From: Prevotellaceae bacterium UBA1743
GTDB taxonomy: Bacteria > Bacteroidota > Bacteroidia > Bacteroidales > Bacteroidaceae
NCBI GenBank assembly: GCA_002314945.1
Contig: DCHV01000003.1
Coordinates: forward strand, 14,524-58,651
Direction of reading: 5' to 3'
Length of the DNA stretch: 44,128 nucleotides
Positions within the stretch are counted from its first letter, which is position 1. Each line of letters starts with the position of its first letter. The notes below the pieces were generated by a model that had not been told where the DNA came from, did no database searches, and saw only the letters and a program-made list of their open reading frames with translations. The translations under genes and the position numbers were made by a program. Positions 26,296 through 35,515 of the stretch are shown here, in pieces.

Positions 26296-27608
26296 TGTGG
26301 GATTCCTTGTCAGAAGTGACTTTCCAAGCTCCTTCGATTGAGGCTTGGATTGCCCTAATTGTATCTGGTGTACTGTTGATATGCTCAGGTTTCGTTTCTG
26401 CCAGTGAGATAGCCTTCTTCAGTCTTTCTCCAGCAGACTTGAACGAACTGGAGGAGGAGAAACGTGCGGACAAGAAGGTTCTTGACCTGCACGAGGGTAG
26501 CGAAATGTTGTTGGCAACAATTCTCATCAGTAACAATCTGGTGAATGTGGCCATCATTATGCTACTCAATTTCTTTACCCAACAGACAATGGATTTTGGT
26601 AAGGCGGCTTGGTTGGAGTTCTTGTGCGTGACAGTTGTACTCACATTCCTGTTGCTCCTCTTCGGGGAGGTAATTCCGAAAATATATGGTGCGCACAAAC
26701 CATTGAATTTCTGCAGATTCTCAGCTCCTACACTCTGCGTGCTAAAGCGGATGTTGGCTCCTCTGAGCCGACTGCTCCTGCGTGGAGGAGTGGTTACCAA
26801 ACGATTCGTAAGTCATGAGCAACACAGTTTGACTGTGGATGATCTGGAACGTGCAATGGAATTGACTGACCAAAAGGATATTGCCGAGGAAAGCAGTATG
26901 CTGCAGGGAATTATCCGCTTCGGTGGCGAAATGGTGAGCGAAGTGATGACAAGCCGTATGGATGTGGTGGATTTGGAGATTCGTACACCCTATCACGAGG
27001 TGTTGCGTTGCATCGTAGAGAATAATTACAGTCGAATCCCTGTCTATCAAGGTACACAGGACAATATAAAGGGAGTATTGTACATCAAGGACCTGCTGCC
27101 ACATCTCAACAAACCCGACAATTTCCGTTGGCAAAGTCTGATTCGTCCTCCCTTCTTCGTCCCAGAAACCAAGATGATAGACGATTTGTTGCGCGATTTT
27201 CAGTCAAACAAGGTTCACATTGCCATTGTAGTAGATGAGTTCGGGGGAACGAGTGGTATAGTGACGATGGAGGATATTATCGAGGAAATCGTGGGCGAAA
27301 TCAATGATGAGTATGATGAAGAGGAACGTCCATATACTCGTATCAACCAGAATACCTACCTCTTCGAAGGAAAAACCCTTCTTTCCGACTTCATGAAAAT
27401 CATGAAACTGGATGACGAGTACTTCGAAACAGTAGAGGGGGAAGCTGATACAATTGCAGGCTTGTTGCTGGAAATAAAGGGCGAGTTCCCCGAGATACAC
27501 GAGAAGATAGTATTCGGTAATTTTACTTTCGAAATCATGGAGATGGATGAAAGGAGAATCGTGAGCATCAAGGTCATTGTAGGGAAAACTTCACAAACAG
27601 CACGTTGA
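26295..27608 (+). CDS. gldE: GldE-type CNNM/CBS-domain membrane protein
   Basis: 437 residues. An N-terminal transmembrane DUF21 domain (about 15-190, ICSGFVSASEIAFFSLS and LLFGEVIPKIYG) is followed by a CBS pair (about 205-330, NNYSRIPVYQG and VVDEFGGTSGIVTMEDI) and a CorC/HlyC-like C-terminal domain (about 345-430, VEGEADTIAGLLLE). Relatives with this design in CNNM/CorC handle magnesium; GldE is linked to GldD and gliding in motile Bacteroidetes but is also kept in non-gliding Bacteroidales, where its role is unclear. It directly follows ssb with a one-base overlap. gldD does not follow. Confidence 0.9.
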   Translation: MWDSLSEVTFQAPSIEAWIALIVSGVLLICSGFVSASEIAFFSLSPADLNELEEEKRADKKVLDLHEGSEMLLATILISNNLVNVAIIMLLNFFTQQTMDFGKAAWLEFLCVTVVLTFLLLLFGEVIPKIYGAHKPLNFCRFSAPTLCVLKRMLAPLSRLLLRGGVVTKRFVSHEQHSLTVDDLERAMELTDQKDIAEESSMLQGIIRFGGEMVSEVMTSRMDVVDLEIRTPYHEVLRCIVENNYSRIPVYQGTQDNIKGVLYIKDLLPHLNKPDNFRWQSLIRPPFFVPETKMIDDLLRDFQSNKVHIAIVVDEFGGTSGIVTMEDIIEEIVGEINDEYDEEERPYTRINQNTYLFEGKTLLSDFMKIMKLDDEYFETVEGEADTIAGLLLEIKGEFPEIHEKIVFGNFTFEIMEMDERRIVSIKVIVGKTSQTAR

Positions 27609-27622
27609 GTTTTTTCCCAACT

Positions 27623-28129
27623 TTATGGTACCTGAAAGGGAAATACGTTGTAGTCACCCGATTCACTACTTGGCTTCTGATCCAAATTCACAAGGATGTA
27701 TTCGCCCTTGGAAAACTCTTTTCGGGGTGAAACGATGAAACCATCCTCCTTGTCGGCATGGATGTCGAAATTAGTTGGTTCCAAGCGCAGGTAATCATTG
27801 TCCGTCAGAAGTGGCTTTTTTAGTGCTCGATAAGAGTTCCGTGTCTTTAAACGGATAATGGCATATTGTACCAAGGTCTCGTTCTTTCCTGGCTCGATAC
27901 GGAAAGCCGGAAAACCATCTTCGGTGAGTTGATGAGATTGTCCTCCCCATAGATAGCGGGTGCAGGTGCTTTTCAGTTGGATATCCACAATTTTCCAACC
28001 TGGTCGCACATTTGTCTGTGTTTGTTGCATCTCCATGTCGGCAAATGATTCACCTACTTTCACCTGTATCGTTTGCGACATACACAATTGTGAACTCAGC
28101 AATACTATAGCTATAACGATTCTCTTCAT
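27623..28129 (-). CDS. Secreted protein of unknown function
   Basis: 168 residues with a clear signal peptide (1-18, ending CMSQ). The mature part is beta-rich (TIQVKVGESFADMEM, RPGWKIVDIQLKSTCTRY). I do not recognise a family. It converges on gldE with 14 bases between the stops and is divergent from the antiporter gene. A -7-like element (TACTTTCG on the minus strand, 28138-28145) precedes it. Confidence 0.75.
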   Translation of the reverse strand: MKRIVIAIVLLSSQLCMSQTIQVKVGESFADMEMQQTQTNVRPGWKIVDIQLKSTCTRYLWGGQSHQLTEDGFPAFRIEPGKNETLVQYAIIRLKTRNSYRALKKPLLTDNDYLRLEPTNFDIHADKEDGFIVSPRKEFSKGEYILVNLDQKPSSESGDYNVFPFQVP

Positions 28130-28221
28130 ATTCTGTTGCGAAAGTACAGTTTTTGTTGGAAATGAACAACGTTTTTCTTGGTGAAATGAAAAATATTAAC
28201 TTATTTTGCATATTCATATAA

Positions 28222-29628
28222 ATGGCACTTATGACAATCGCAATCGTTATCTTGATGCTTTTAGGGTATCTTCTTATTTGCATTGAGCATATTACCCGAG
28301 TAAACAAAGCCACAGTGGCTATGTTTCTCGGTGTGGTCGGATGGATTCTCTTCATCTGCGTGGGACCTTATTATGTCCAGCATCTACATGCTGCTGATTT
28401 TAATGAGTTCTTAGGAAATACGCCCTATAGCATTAGAGCGGTTAATGAGTATATCTCAGGGCACCTTTTTGTTCGTCATCTGGTACAGTTGTGCTCCATT
28501 GTGGTATATTTGCTTGCTGCGGCATCTATCGTCCAACTGCTGCTGGATAATGAATGTTTCGCTTTCATCGGCCAATGGTGCAGGGCACGCAGTACAAAAA
28601 GGGTCGTGTGGGGACTTGTATTCTTTAGTTTCCTGCTTAGCGCAAACATGGACAACCTGACTGCTACGGTAGTGATGCTGATGGTCTTGCGTCAACTTGT
28701 TATCAATCCCCGACAGCGGATGATTCTGGGTTGCATCGTGATGATAGCTACCAACTGTGGAGGTTGCATTACTGTGATAGGTGATGTTTCTTCTTTGCTT
28801 ATTTGGACGAGAGAGGCCGTTACCCCAACCAATTTCTTCACGGCTCTCATCCTGCCTTCCCTGGTGGCTACAGTAGTTCCTGCCTATTTGATATCCAGAA
28901 TGCTGCCGGAAGATATTGACCTGAAAAGGTCTGCAGTTATCTACCGTGGTGACAATTCCTTTCTGCCTGTGTGGCAGAGGTTGATGATGCTCATTGTTGG
29001 CTTATGCGGTTTGTGGTTTGTTCCTACATTCCATCGCCTGACGATGCTTCCTCCTTTTCTCGGAGCATTGTGCGTCTTGGGCGTGTTGTGGGTTGTCAAT
29101 GAGATAGTGAATCGTCGACGTATCCTTTCTGAACAACCCGTAAACGTGTCGCAGGGTAATGATTTGCAATACGATGTGATGCAAATGACTATGTTCTTTG
29201 TGGGTGTGTGCCTCTGTGTGGATGTCTTGGTGGAGATTGGAGCCATGCGTCATCTGGCAGATTGGTGCGATCAATATATCCATAATATCTACCTGATGAG
29301 TCTTGTATTGGGAGGAGTGAGTGCTTTTATGGACAATATCGCTCTGGTAATGACAGGTATTTCCATCTATCCTGTACAGGAAATGTTGCCCCAAATGAGC
29401 GACTATGCACATAGTTTCACCCAAAATGGACAATATTGGCATCTTATTGCCTTGAGTGGATGTGTGGGAGGTTGCTTGCTTCCAATCGGAAGTGTGGCAG
29501 GGCATGTCTTGATGAAACGCGAGAGTGTTTCAATTCTCTGGTACGCCCGTCATATCACCATGAAGGTGTTGTTAGGATGGTTGCTTTCCTTGGGTACCTA
29601 TTTCTTGGTGGATTCGTTTCTGCGTTAA
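28222..29628 (+). CDS. NhaD-type sodium/proton antiporter
   Basis: 468 residues with about twelve hydrophobic helices. The segment LLSANMDNLTATVVMLMVLR and the later AFMDNIALVMTG repeat the ASN/MDN pattern at the discontinuous helices of the NhaD/ArsB (IT) superfamily. IATNCGGCITVIGDVSSLLIW fits the conserved cation-site region. It should exchange sodium or lithium for protons at the inner membrane. It heads a probable five-gene run; the helicase follows after nine bases. Confidence 0.9.
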   Translation: MALMTIAIVILMLLGYLLICIEHITRVNKATVAMFLGVVGWILFICVGPYYVQHLHAADFNEFLGNTPYSIRAVNEYISGHLFVRHLVQLCSIVVYLLAAASIVQLLLDNECFAFIGQWCRARSTKRVVWGLVFFSFLLSANMDNLTATVVMLMVLRQLVINPRQRMILGCIVMIATNCGGCITVIGDVSSLLIWTREAVTPTNFFTALILPSLVATVVPAYLISRMLPEDIDLKRSAVIYRGDNSFLPVWQRLMMLIVGLCGLWFVPTFHRLTMLPPFLGALCVLGVLWVVNEIVNRRRILSEQPVNVSQGNDLQYDVMQMTMFFVGVCLCVDVLVEIGAMRHLADWCDQYIHNIYLMSLVLGGVSAFMDNIALVMTGISIYPVQEMLPQMSDYAHSFTQNGQYWHLIALSGCVGGCLLPIGSVAGHVLMKRESVSILWYARHITMKVLLGWLLSLGTYFLVDSFLR

Positions 29629-29637
29629 TAACTTACC

Positions 29638-30951
29638 ATGCAATATACATTGGAAAAATTAGGCATCGAAGTACTTAATCCGATGCAACAGGAGATGCTT
29701 TTGGCATGTAGGAAACATACTCAACTTGTATTGCTAAGCCCTACTGGAAGTGGAAAGACATTGGCATATCTGCTACCTCTCATGGAGATATTGGATGAGA
29801 AAAACGACGATTTGCAGGCAGTCATCTTGGTTCCATCTCGCGAATTGGCTCAGCAGACAGATGCGGTATTGCGAAAACTCTCTCCTAATGTGAGGTCTAT
29901 GGCATGTTACGGAGGTCGTCCGGCTATGGACGAGCACCGTACGATGCAGGGCATCCGTCCGCAGGTAATCATCGCCACTCCAGGTCGTATGCTCGATCAT
30001 ATACGCAAGGAGAATATTGCTCTTTCCAGAATGCGTACCTTGGTGATTGATGAGTTTGACAAATGTTTGGAATTAGGATTCCAACAACAGATGCAGGAAA
30101 TCGTAGAGGTACTGAATACTACGATACAAAGACGCATTCTGCTTAGCGCTACTGATCATCCAAGCATTCCTGATTTTGTGGGCGGAGACAAGTACTATCG
30201 TTTGTCCTACATAGACAAGGACGAGCAAATCCCCGACCGTATTCATCTGTGGGAGGTGACTTCGCCAGAGAAAGATAAATTGCGTACTTTATACAACCTT
30301 TTGTGTGTGTTGGGGCAGCAGAATAGTTTGGTGTTTGTAAACTATCGCGAGAGTGTGGAACGTGTGGCACAATACCTACAGAAGATGGGCGTGAGTGTGG
30401 ATGCCTTTCACGGAGGGATGGAACAGAAGGATCGTGAGAGAGCTTTGTATCGCTTCGCGAATGGTTCCTGCAATGTATTCGTAAGTACCGATTTGGCCTC
30501 CAGAGGACTGGATATCCCTAATATAGACAATATCATACATTATCATTTGCCCCTCAATGAGGAAGCGTATATCCATCGCAACGGACGTACTGCACGCTGG
30601 GATGCTTCGGGACAAGCATATCTCATCCTCGGTCCTGAGGAATACAGACCTGACTATATGGCAGATGAACCGGAAATTTTCCGTATGCCTGCCAAGCTTC
30701 CTATGCCATCGCAACCAAAATGGGTGACTCTGTATATTGGAAAAGGCAAGAAAGACAAGGTAAACAAGGTAGATATTGTGGGCTTCCTGTCGCAGGTGGG
30801 TGGCTTGCAACGCGAACAGTTGGGGCGGGTAGATGTACTTCCTCATTGGGCGTATGCAGCAGTGGAAAGGAAAGCACTCAAGGTGCTTCTTTCGCGTATT
30901 CAAGGGCAGAAGATCAAAGGGGTGAAAACTATATTCCAATTGGCAGAATAG
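29638..30951 (+). CDS. DEAD-box RNA helicase with variant DEFD motif
   Basis: 437 residues. Motif I SPTGSGKT (34-41), Ia PSRELAQQ, Ib TPGRM, motif II is DEFD (138-141) rather than DEAD, motif III is SAT (170-172), and the C-lobe has STDLASRGLD and HRNGRTAR. The last 75 residues (WVTLYIGKGKKDKV onward) look like a DbpA-type RNA-binding domain, which targets ribosomal RNA in relatives. A role in ribosome assembly or RNA remodelling is likely. The N-terminus lacks the usual Q motif upstream spacing but has NPMQQEML. It is nine bases after the antiporter gene. Confidence 0.92.
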   Translation: MQYTLEKLGIEVLNPMQQEMLLACRKHTQLVLLSPTGSGKTLAYLLPLMEILDEKNDDLQAVILVPSRELAQQTDAVLRKLSPNVRSMACYGGRPAMDEHRTMQGIRPQVIIATPGRMLDHIRKENIALSRMRTLVIDEFDKCLELGFQQQMQEIVEVLNTTIQRRILLSATDHPSIPDFVGGDKYYRLSYIDKDEQIPDRIHLWEVTSPEKDKLRTLYNLLCVLGQQNSLVFVNYRESVERVAQYLQKMGVSVDAFHGGMEQKDRERALYRFANGSCNVFVSTDLASRGLDIPNIDNIIHYHLPLNEEAYIHRNGRTARWDASGQAYLILGPEEYRPDYMADEPEIFRMPAKLPMPSQPKWVTLYIGKGKKDKVNKVDIVGFLSQVGGLQREQLGRVDVLPHWAYAAVERKALKVLLSRIQGQKIKGVKTIFQLAE

Positions 30952-30964
30952 AAAGAAACAAGAC

Positions 30965-31126
30965 GTGAGGAATAGAGGGTATCATACGTTGCGTACGGCA
31001 GATGGAAGTGTTATACAAGGACCTGTGTCTGTGACATTCGATGAGGAAGGGAATATCCTGTCATGGCATTTGTTGCTGCACGAAGAGCCATTTACAGAAT
31101 GGATAGGAGGGGAATTAGAGTTGTGA
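30965..31126 (+). CDS. Short conserved-looking protein, GTG start
   Basis: 53 residues, YHTLRTADGSVIQGPVSVTF in the middle and EEPFTEWIGGELEL at the end. Reading is clean and amino-acid composition is protein-like, and the frame fits the gap between helicase stop (13 bases before) and the ACT protein start (19 bases after). No ATG is available, so GTG at 30965-30967 is the best start. The pattern resembles a small Bacteroidetes family of unknown function. No domain recognised. Confidence 0.68.
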   Translation: MRNRGYHTLRTADGSVIQGPVSVTFDEEGNILSWHLLLHEEPFTEWIGGELEL

Positions 31127-31145
31127 CATTACAAAACAAAACAAG

Positions 31146-31418
31146 ATGGAAAAAACAATCATAACTGTGGTTGGTAAGGATCGGACCGGCATCATTGCCC
31201 GTGTCTGTACGTATTTGGCTGACAACAGAATCAATATTCTTGATATTTCTCAAACCATCGTATCTGGATTCTTTAATATGATGATGATAGTGGATACCAG
31301 TTCGCTGGAGAAACCTTTTACACAAGTGGCCAATGAACTAAATGAGGTGGGCGAGACACTTGGCGTGCAGGTGAAATGTCAACGTGAGGAGATTTTTGAA
31401 AAAATGCATCGGATATGA
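31146..31418 (+). CDS. ACT domain protein, UPF0237 family
   Basis: 90 residues forming one ACT domain: TIITVVGKDRTGIIARVCTY, NINILDISQTI, FNMMMIVD. ACT domains bind amino acids or other small ligands. In many genomes this family sits beside the UPF0210/PFL protein, as here, where the stop overlaps the next start by four bases; it is probably its regulatory partner. Confidence 0.93.
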   Translation: MEKTIITVVGKDRTGIIARVCTYLADNRINILDISQTIVSGFFNMMMIVDTSSLEKPFTQVANELNEVGETLGVQVKCQREEIFEKMHRI

Positions 31419-32779
31419 TCAGTATCAGCGAAGTCCTTGAGACCAATAAAATGGTCGAACAAGAAACGTTGGATGTACGTACCATCACAATGGGTATCAA
31501 TTTGTTGGATTGTGCCGATGCAGATTTGGATACTTGTTGTAACAAGATTTTTGAGCGCATCACAACCTTGGCTGCCAATTTGGTTCAGACAGGTGAGGAC
31601 ATAAGTAGGGAAATAGGCATCCCCATCGTAAACAAGCGCGTGTCCGTCACTCCTATCAGCATCGTGGGAGCTTCATGTTGCCATACGCCAGAGGATTATG
31701 TGCGTATAGCCGAGACCTTGGATCGTGCTGCCTGTCAGATTGGCATTAACTTTTTAGGAGGATATAGCGCGATTGTGAGCAAGGGGATGACTCGTAGCGA
31801 CGAACTCCTGATTCGTTCGATCCCAATGGCACTTAGCCGTACTGAACGCATTTGTTCGAGTGTGAATGTCGGTAGTACGAAGACTGGCATCAATATGGAT
31901 GCGGTACGTCTTATGGGACAGATTATTCTTGATACTGCACAAGAAACACGCGAACAGGATTCGTTAGGGTGTGGAAAATTGGTGGTGCTGTGCAATGCTC
32001 CTGATGACAATCCTTTCATGGCGGGTGCGTTTCATGGAGTGAGTGAGGCGGATGCGATCATCAATGTGGGAGTAAGTGGCCCTGGGGTGGTGCATCATGT
32101 GCTGAAAAGTATTCGTGGAGCCAGTTTCGAGGTGTTGTGCGAGACAATCAAGCGTACCGCTTTCAAGATAACACGTGTGGGTCAGTATGTGGCACAAGAA
32201 GCCAGCCATCGTCTGGGGGTACCTTTTGGTATTATCGATCTCAGTTTGGCTCCTACACCCGCTGTGGGTGATTCTGTGGCAGATATTCTCCGAGAAATTG
32301 GCTTGGAACATCCAGGTGCCCCTGGTACTACAGCAGCTTTGGCTATGCTTAACGATCAAGTGAAGAAGGGGGGCGTGATGGCAAGTAGTTATGTGGGTGG
32401 ATTGAGTGGAGCATTCATTCCTGTAAGTGAGGATCAGGGCATGATAGATGCTGTGGAGGCAGGTGCGCTCTCTATCGAGAAACTCGAAGCGATGACGTGT
32501 GTCTGTTCCGTAGGATTAGATATGATTGCTATCCCTGGCGATACTCCAGCAACTACCATCAGCGGTATAATAGCCGATGAAGCAGCCATCGGGATGGTAA
32601 ATCAGAAGACGACAGCAGTACGCGTTATTCCCGTTATTGGAAAAACGGTGGGGGAAGTGGTTCATTTCGGCGGACTTCTTGGATATGCACCTATCATGCC
32701 TGTCAATCCGTTCAGTTGTGCAGCATTTGTCAATCGTACGGGATTGATTCCAGCACCAATCCATTCCTTTAAGAACTAA
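31415..32779 (+). CDS. PFL family protein, UPF0210/DUF711
   Basis: 454 residues, full length for the family. Characteristic stretches are TITMGINLLDCAD, FLGGYSAIVSKGMT, VNVGSTKTGINMDAVRLMG, VGVSGPGVVHHVL and GLLGYAPIMPVN. The structure of a relative is similar to pyruvate formate-lyase, but enzymatic activity has not been established and no glycyl-radical motif is seen. Translationally coupled to the ACT protein. It ends the run that begins with the antiporter. Confidence 0.93.
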   Translation: MISISEVLETNKMVEQETLDVRTITMGINLLDCADADLDTCCNKIFERITTLAANLVQTGEDISREIGIPIVNKRVSVTPISIVGASCCHTPEDYVRIAETLDRAACQIGINFLGGYSAIVSKGMTRSDELLIRSIPMALSRTERICSSVNVGSTKTGINMDAVRLMGQIILDTAQETREQDSLGCGKLVVLCNAPDDNPFMAGAFHGVSEADAIINVGVSGPGVVHHVLKSIRGASFEVLCETIKRTAFKITRVGQYVAQEASHRLGVPFGIIDLSLAPTPAVGDSVADILREIGLEHPGAPGTTAALAMLNDQVKKGGVMASSYVGGLSGAFIPVSEDQGMIDAVEAGALSIEKLEAMTCVCSVGLDMIAIPGDTPATTISGIIADEAAIGMVNQKTTAVRVIPVIGKTVGEVVHFGGLLGYAPIMPVNPFSCAAFVNRTGLIPAPIHSFKN

Positions 32780-32814
32780 ATAGAAATACATAGTGGAAAA
32801 AAACGACTGTAAAA

Positions 32815-32846
32815 CTTGCAAAATCCCTGTTGATGCCGTAATTTTG
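32815..32846 (+). promoter_or_regulatory. Promoter of tRNA-Arg
   Basis: CTTG at 32815-32818 (one mismatch to TTTG), a 20-base spacer, and TAATTTTG at 32839-32846; the tRNA starts 24 bases later. Confidence 0.65.
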
Positions 32847-32869
32847 CAGCCGATTTGATTGTTTACGAT

Positions 32870-32944
32870 GGTTCGGTAGCTCAGTTGGATTAGAGCAGCA
32901 GCCTTCTAAGCTGCGGGTCATGGGTTCGAGCCCCATCCGAATCA
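32870..32944 (+). tRNA. tRNA-Arg (anticodon TCT)
   Basis: A cloverleaf of 75 bases: acceptor GGTTCGG/CCGAATC, D stem GCTC/GAGC, anticodon stem GCAGC/GCTGC with loop CTTCTAA, T stem ATGGG/CCCAT with loop TTCGAGC, discriminator A. CCA is not encoded, unlike the tRNA-Gly in this window. Confidence 0.96.
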
Positions 32945-32946
32945 CG

Positions 32947-32977
32947 AAAAAGGGAACTGGAATAGTTCCTTTTTTTG
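32947..32977 (+). terminator. Terminator after tRNA-Arg
   Basis: GGGAACT and AGTTCCT pair around a 5-base loop, extended by A-T pairs and followed by a T-run, immediately after the tRNA. Confidence 0.85.
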
Positions 32978-33011
32978 TCTTGGTAAATATGATTGAAAGG
33001 AAGGCAGAGAA

Positions 33012-33686
33012 ATGAGTGTTGGAAATCGTAAATCGGTGAATGAGTTGAGCCCGCTTTTTGTGGTCTTGACTGTGATATTCTGTACGTGCCTGATTGCAAG
33101 TAATCTGCTTGAAACAAAGATTGTACAGATAGGACTATACACGTTTACGGGAGGTACACTCTGTTTCCCTGTTTCCTACATTTTGAATGATTGCATTACC
33201 GAGGTGTGGGGGTTCTCACGTGCTCGCATGGTTATTTGGTTGGGGTTTGTAGCTGATTTGATGGTTGTCCTCCTTGGTCAACTTACAGTGTGGCTCCCAG
33301 CCGCCGAATATTGGCAGGAAAACGAGGTGCATTTCAATTATGTGTTTGGGTTGGCACCTCGTATTGCATTTGCCTCCTTTTGTGCCTTCCTTATTGGAAG
33401 TCTTCTTAATTCATACGTGATGAGCCGGATGAAAAGGGTCTCTGGCGAACGCCATTTCTCCATTCGTGCCATATTGAGTACCTTGGTAGGGGAAGGAGCA
33501 GACAGTATGATCTTTTTCCCCCTTGCCTTTGGCGGACTTATGCCATTGCCGGATATGGGAAAATTGATTATGTTGCAAGTGGCTACAAAAACCTTATACG
33601 AGATATTTGTACTGCCTGTGACGATTCGGTTTGTTCAATATGTGAAAAAAAAGGAATTCTATTCAAATTCCAACCCCAAGCCTTGA
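33012..33686 (+). CDS. yhhQ: Queuosine precursor transporter (YhhQ/VUT family)
   Basis: 224 residues with about six hydrophobic helices. FCTCLIASNLLETKIVQIG, CFPVSYILNDCITEVWGF and the late VGEGADSMIFFPLAFGG match the YhhQ/QPTR family, which imports queuine, preQ0 or preQ1 for tRNA modification. No preQ1 riboswitch is visible between the tRNA-Arg terminator and the start. The last 28 bases overlap the end of dnaX on the opposite strand. Confidence 0.92.
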   Translation: MSVGNRKSVNELSPLFVVLTVIFCTCLIASNLLETKIVQIGLYTFTGGTLCFPVSYILNDCITEVWGFSRARMVIWLGFVADLMVVLLGQLTVWLPAAEYWQENEVHFNYVFGLAPRIAFASFCAFLIGSLLNSYVMSRMKRVSGERHFSIRAILSTLVGEGADSMIFFPLAFGGLMPLPDMGKLIMLQVATKTLYEIFVLPVTIRFVQYVKKKEFYSNSNPKP

Positions 33687-35404
33687 ACCAGTTGGGGAAG
33701 TGCGGGACTTTCTACGCACATTTTCTTGTATAATTCAGGTTTGCTGAGCTTACGTTCCAACTCGAGTTTCTCTGCTATGATCAGACGGAGGATTGTGCTG
33801 GAGTGTTGTAGCTTCTTTCGCATGAATTGTTCTATCTGAGGTAAGTGATTTTGCATCATTTGGGCAACTTGGTCGTTGTCCACGGTAATACTGATTGTGT
33901 CAGCATCTGACAGACAGATGGTCATGGCGCGCATACGTTGTGCTAATGCAGCTTCATCCTGTGGCAGTTCGTGAAGGTATTCAAACCATGTCGAGTGAAT
34001 GTCCGCTTCGTCTAAGGGCTTTTCTGCTGTGATGACGAGTTCTTGTTTCTCCGCTTGTGTCGATGTGGGATTTCCTTTTTCATGCGAAGTCCTGTCGAAA
34101 TGACTGAATGAATCGGATACAACAGTTGCCAAGGGTGCTTGTCTCGTCTTTGTGTCAAAGTTGGGCTTATGAACCTGAGGCGTACTGTTTTGTACGGATT
34201 GAGGTTTTGCCGTAGCGGTAGTGGCCGCAGCCGTCTGTGACGTGCTTGCTTGAGGCTGGAATATGGGTTGTAATTTCTTGGTAGGGCAAAGCCCAGACCC
34301 TGGCACGTCATCCTCTGTGAGTTGGCAAGCTTGAATGAGGCAAATCTCCACTTGTAGTCGCTTGTTTCTACTGGTGCGGTACGATTGACTGCAATCATTG
34401 CACAATTTGATGCCTCTGTACAAGAATTTAGGTTGGCATCGCTGAGCTTGCTCCTGATAGCGAGCGCGAATGGGTTCGCTTACTTCGAGAAGGGGAAGCG
34501 TCTGCACGTCTCGGCTTACAAGCAGGTCGCGGAAATGACTTGCAAGGCCTTCGATAAATGGACCTCCATCGAATCCTTTCTGCAGAACCTCGTTGAAAAG
34601 CAACATACATGCTTCTACCTCGCGACGAAGGAAGTGATCGACAAAACGGAAATAATACTCAGTGGAGAGTACATTGAGACTTTGGCACACTCTTTCGTAC
34701 GTGAGTTGGCCTCCTGTAAAACTCACCATTTGGTCGAAGATGGATAATGCATCGCGCATTCCGCCATCTGCTTTTTGTGCAATCAGATTAAGGGCTTCCG
34801 GCTCTGTCGTGTATCCTTCCTTTTGTGCTACATAAAGCAGATGATCGACCGTATTCTGAATGCTCATACGTGCAAAGTCATAGACTTGGCAACGACTCAG
34901 GATGGTGGGAAGAATCTTGTGCTTTTCGGTGGTGGCAAGGATGAATACCACATACGAAGGGGGTTCTTCGAGTGTCTTGAGGAAGGCGTTGAAGGCAGCG
35001 CTACTCAGCATGTGTACCTCATCGATGATGAATATCTTGTATCGTCCCAATTGAGGTGGAATCATCACCTGTTTGCATAACTCTCGGATGTCCTCGACCG
35101 AATTGTTGCTTGCAGCGTCCAATTCATGGATGTTTAGCGATCTCCCTTCATTGAAAGATTGGCAACTCTCGCATTCTCCACATGCCTCACCATCCGCTTG
35201 TGGATGGAGACAGTTGATTGCTTTTGCGAAAATACGTGCACAGGTCGTCTTTCCTACGCCTCGAGGGCCGCAGAATAGATAAGCATGCGCCAGTTTGCCG
35301 CTGGCGATGGAATTTTTTAGGGTTGTGGTGAGTGCACGCTGTCCAACTACCGTGTCGAATGAGGCAGGACGGTATTTGCGTGCTGAAACGATGTATTCTT
35401 CCAT
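33659..35404 (-). CDS. dnaX: DNA polymerase III subunit gamma/tau
   Basis: 581 residues from MEEYIVSARKYRPASF, the conserved start. A longer frame begins 45 bases upstream, but the -7 element (TAAATTTG on the minus strand, 35426-35433) lies within that extension. The clamp-loader ATPase has Walker A GPRGVGKT (46-53), four zinc cysteines (65, 75, 78, 81), Walker B IIDEVHML and ATTEKHKILPTILSRC. A Gln/Thr/Ala-rich linker (about 375-450) leads to a C-terminal domain that would contact the polymerase. No A-rich slippery site for a gamma form was seen. Divergent from the divIC-like gene. Confidence 0.96.
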   Translation of the reverse strand: MEEYIVSARKYRPASFDTVVGQRALTTTLKNSIASGKLAHAYLFCGPRGVGKTTCARIFAKAINCLHPQADGEACGECESCQSFNEGRSLNIHELDAASNNSVEDIRELCKQVMIPPQLGRYKIFIIDEVHMLSSAAFNAFLKTLEEPPSYVVFILATTEKHKILPTILSRCQVYDFARMSIQNTVDHLLYVAQKEGYTTEPEALNLIAQKADGGMRDALSIFDQMVSFTGGQLTYERVCQSLNVLSTEYYFRFVDHFLRREVEACMLLFNEVLQKGFDGGPFIEGLASHFRDLLVSRDVQTLPLLEVSEPIRARYQEQAQRCQPKFLYRGIKLCNDCSQSYRTSRNKRLQVEICLIQACQLTEDDVPGSGLCPTKKLQPIFQPQASTSQTAAATTATAKPQSVQNSTPQVHKPNFDTKTRQAPLATVVSDSFSHFDRTSHEKGNPTSTQAEKQELVITAEKPLDEADIHSTWFEYLHELPQDEAALAQRMRAMTICLSDADTISITVDNDQVAQMMQNHLPQIEQFMRKKLQHSSTILRLIIAEKLELERKLSKPELYKKMCVESPALPQLVQGLGLEFE

Positions 35405-35515
35405 ACTATCTAATCGAGTTTCGTGCAAATTTAAGAAAAAAAAAGCCAATAGAGGATGTGATATCCTAATTTTTTTCTAACTTTGCCAAAAAATAGGACT
35501 ATTTGAAGCGAAAAG

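Noticed and set aside
33659..35404. Programmed frameshift in dnaX
   Set aside because: No A AAA AAG-type slippery run with a downstream stem was seen near the end of the ATPase region.
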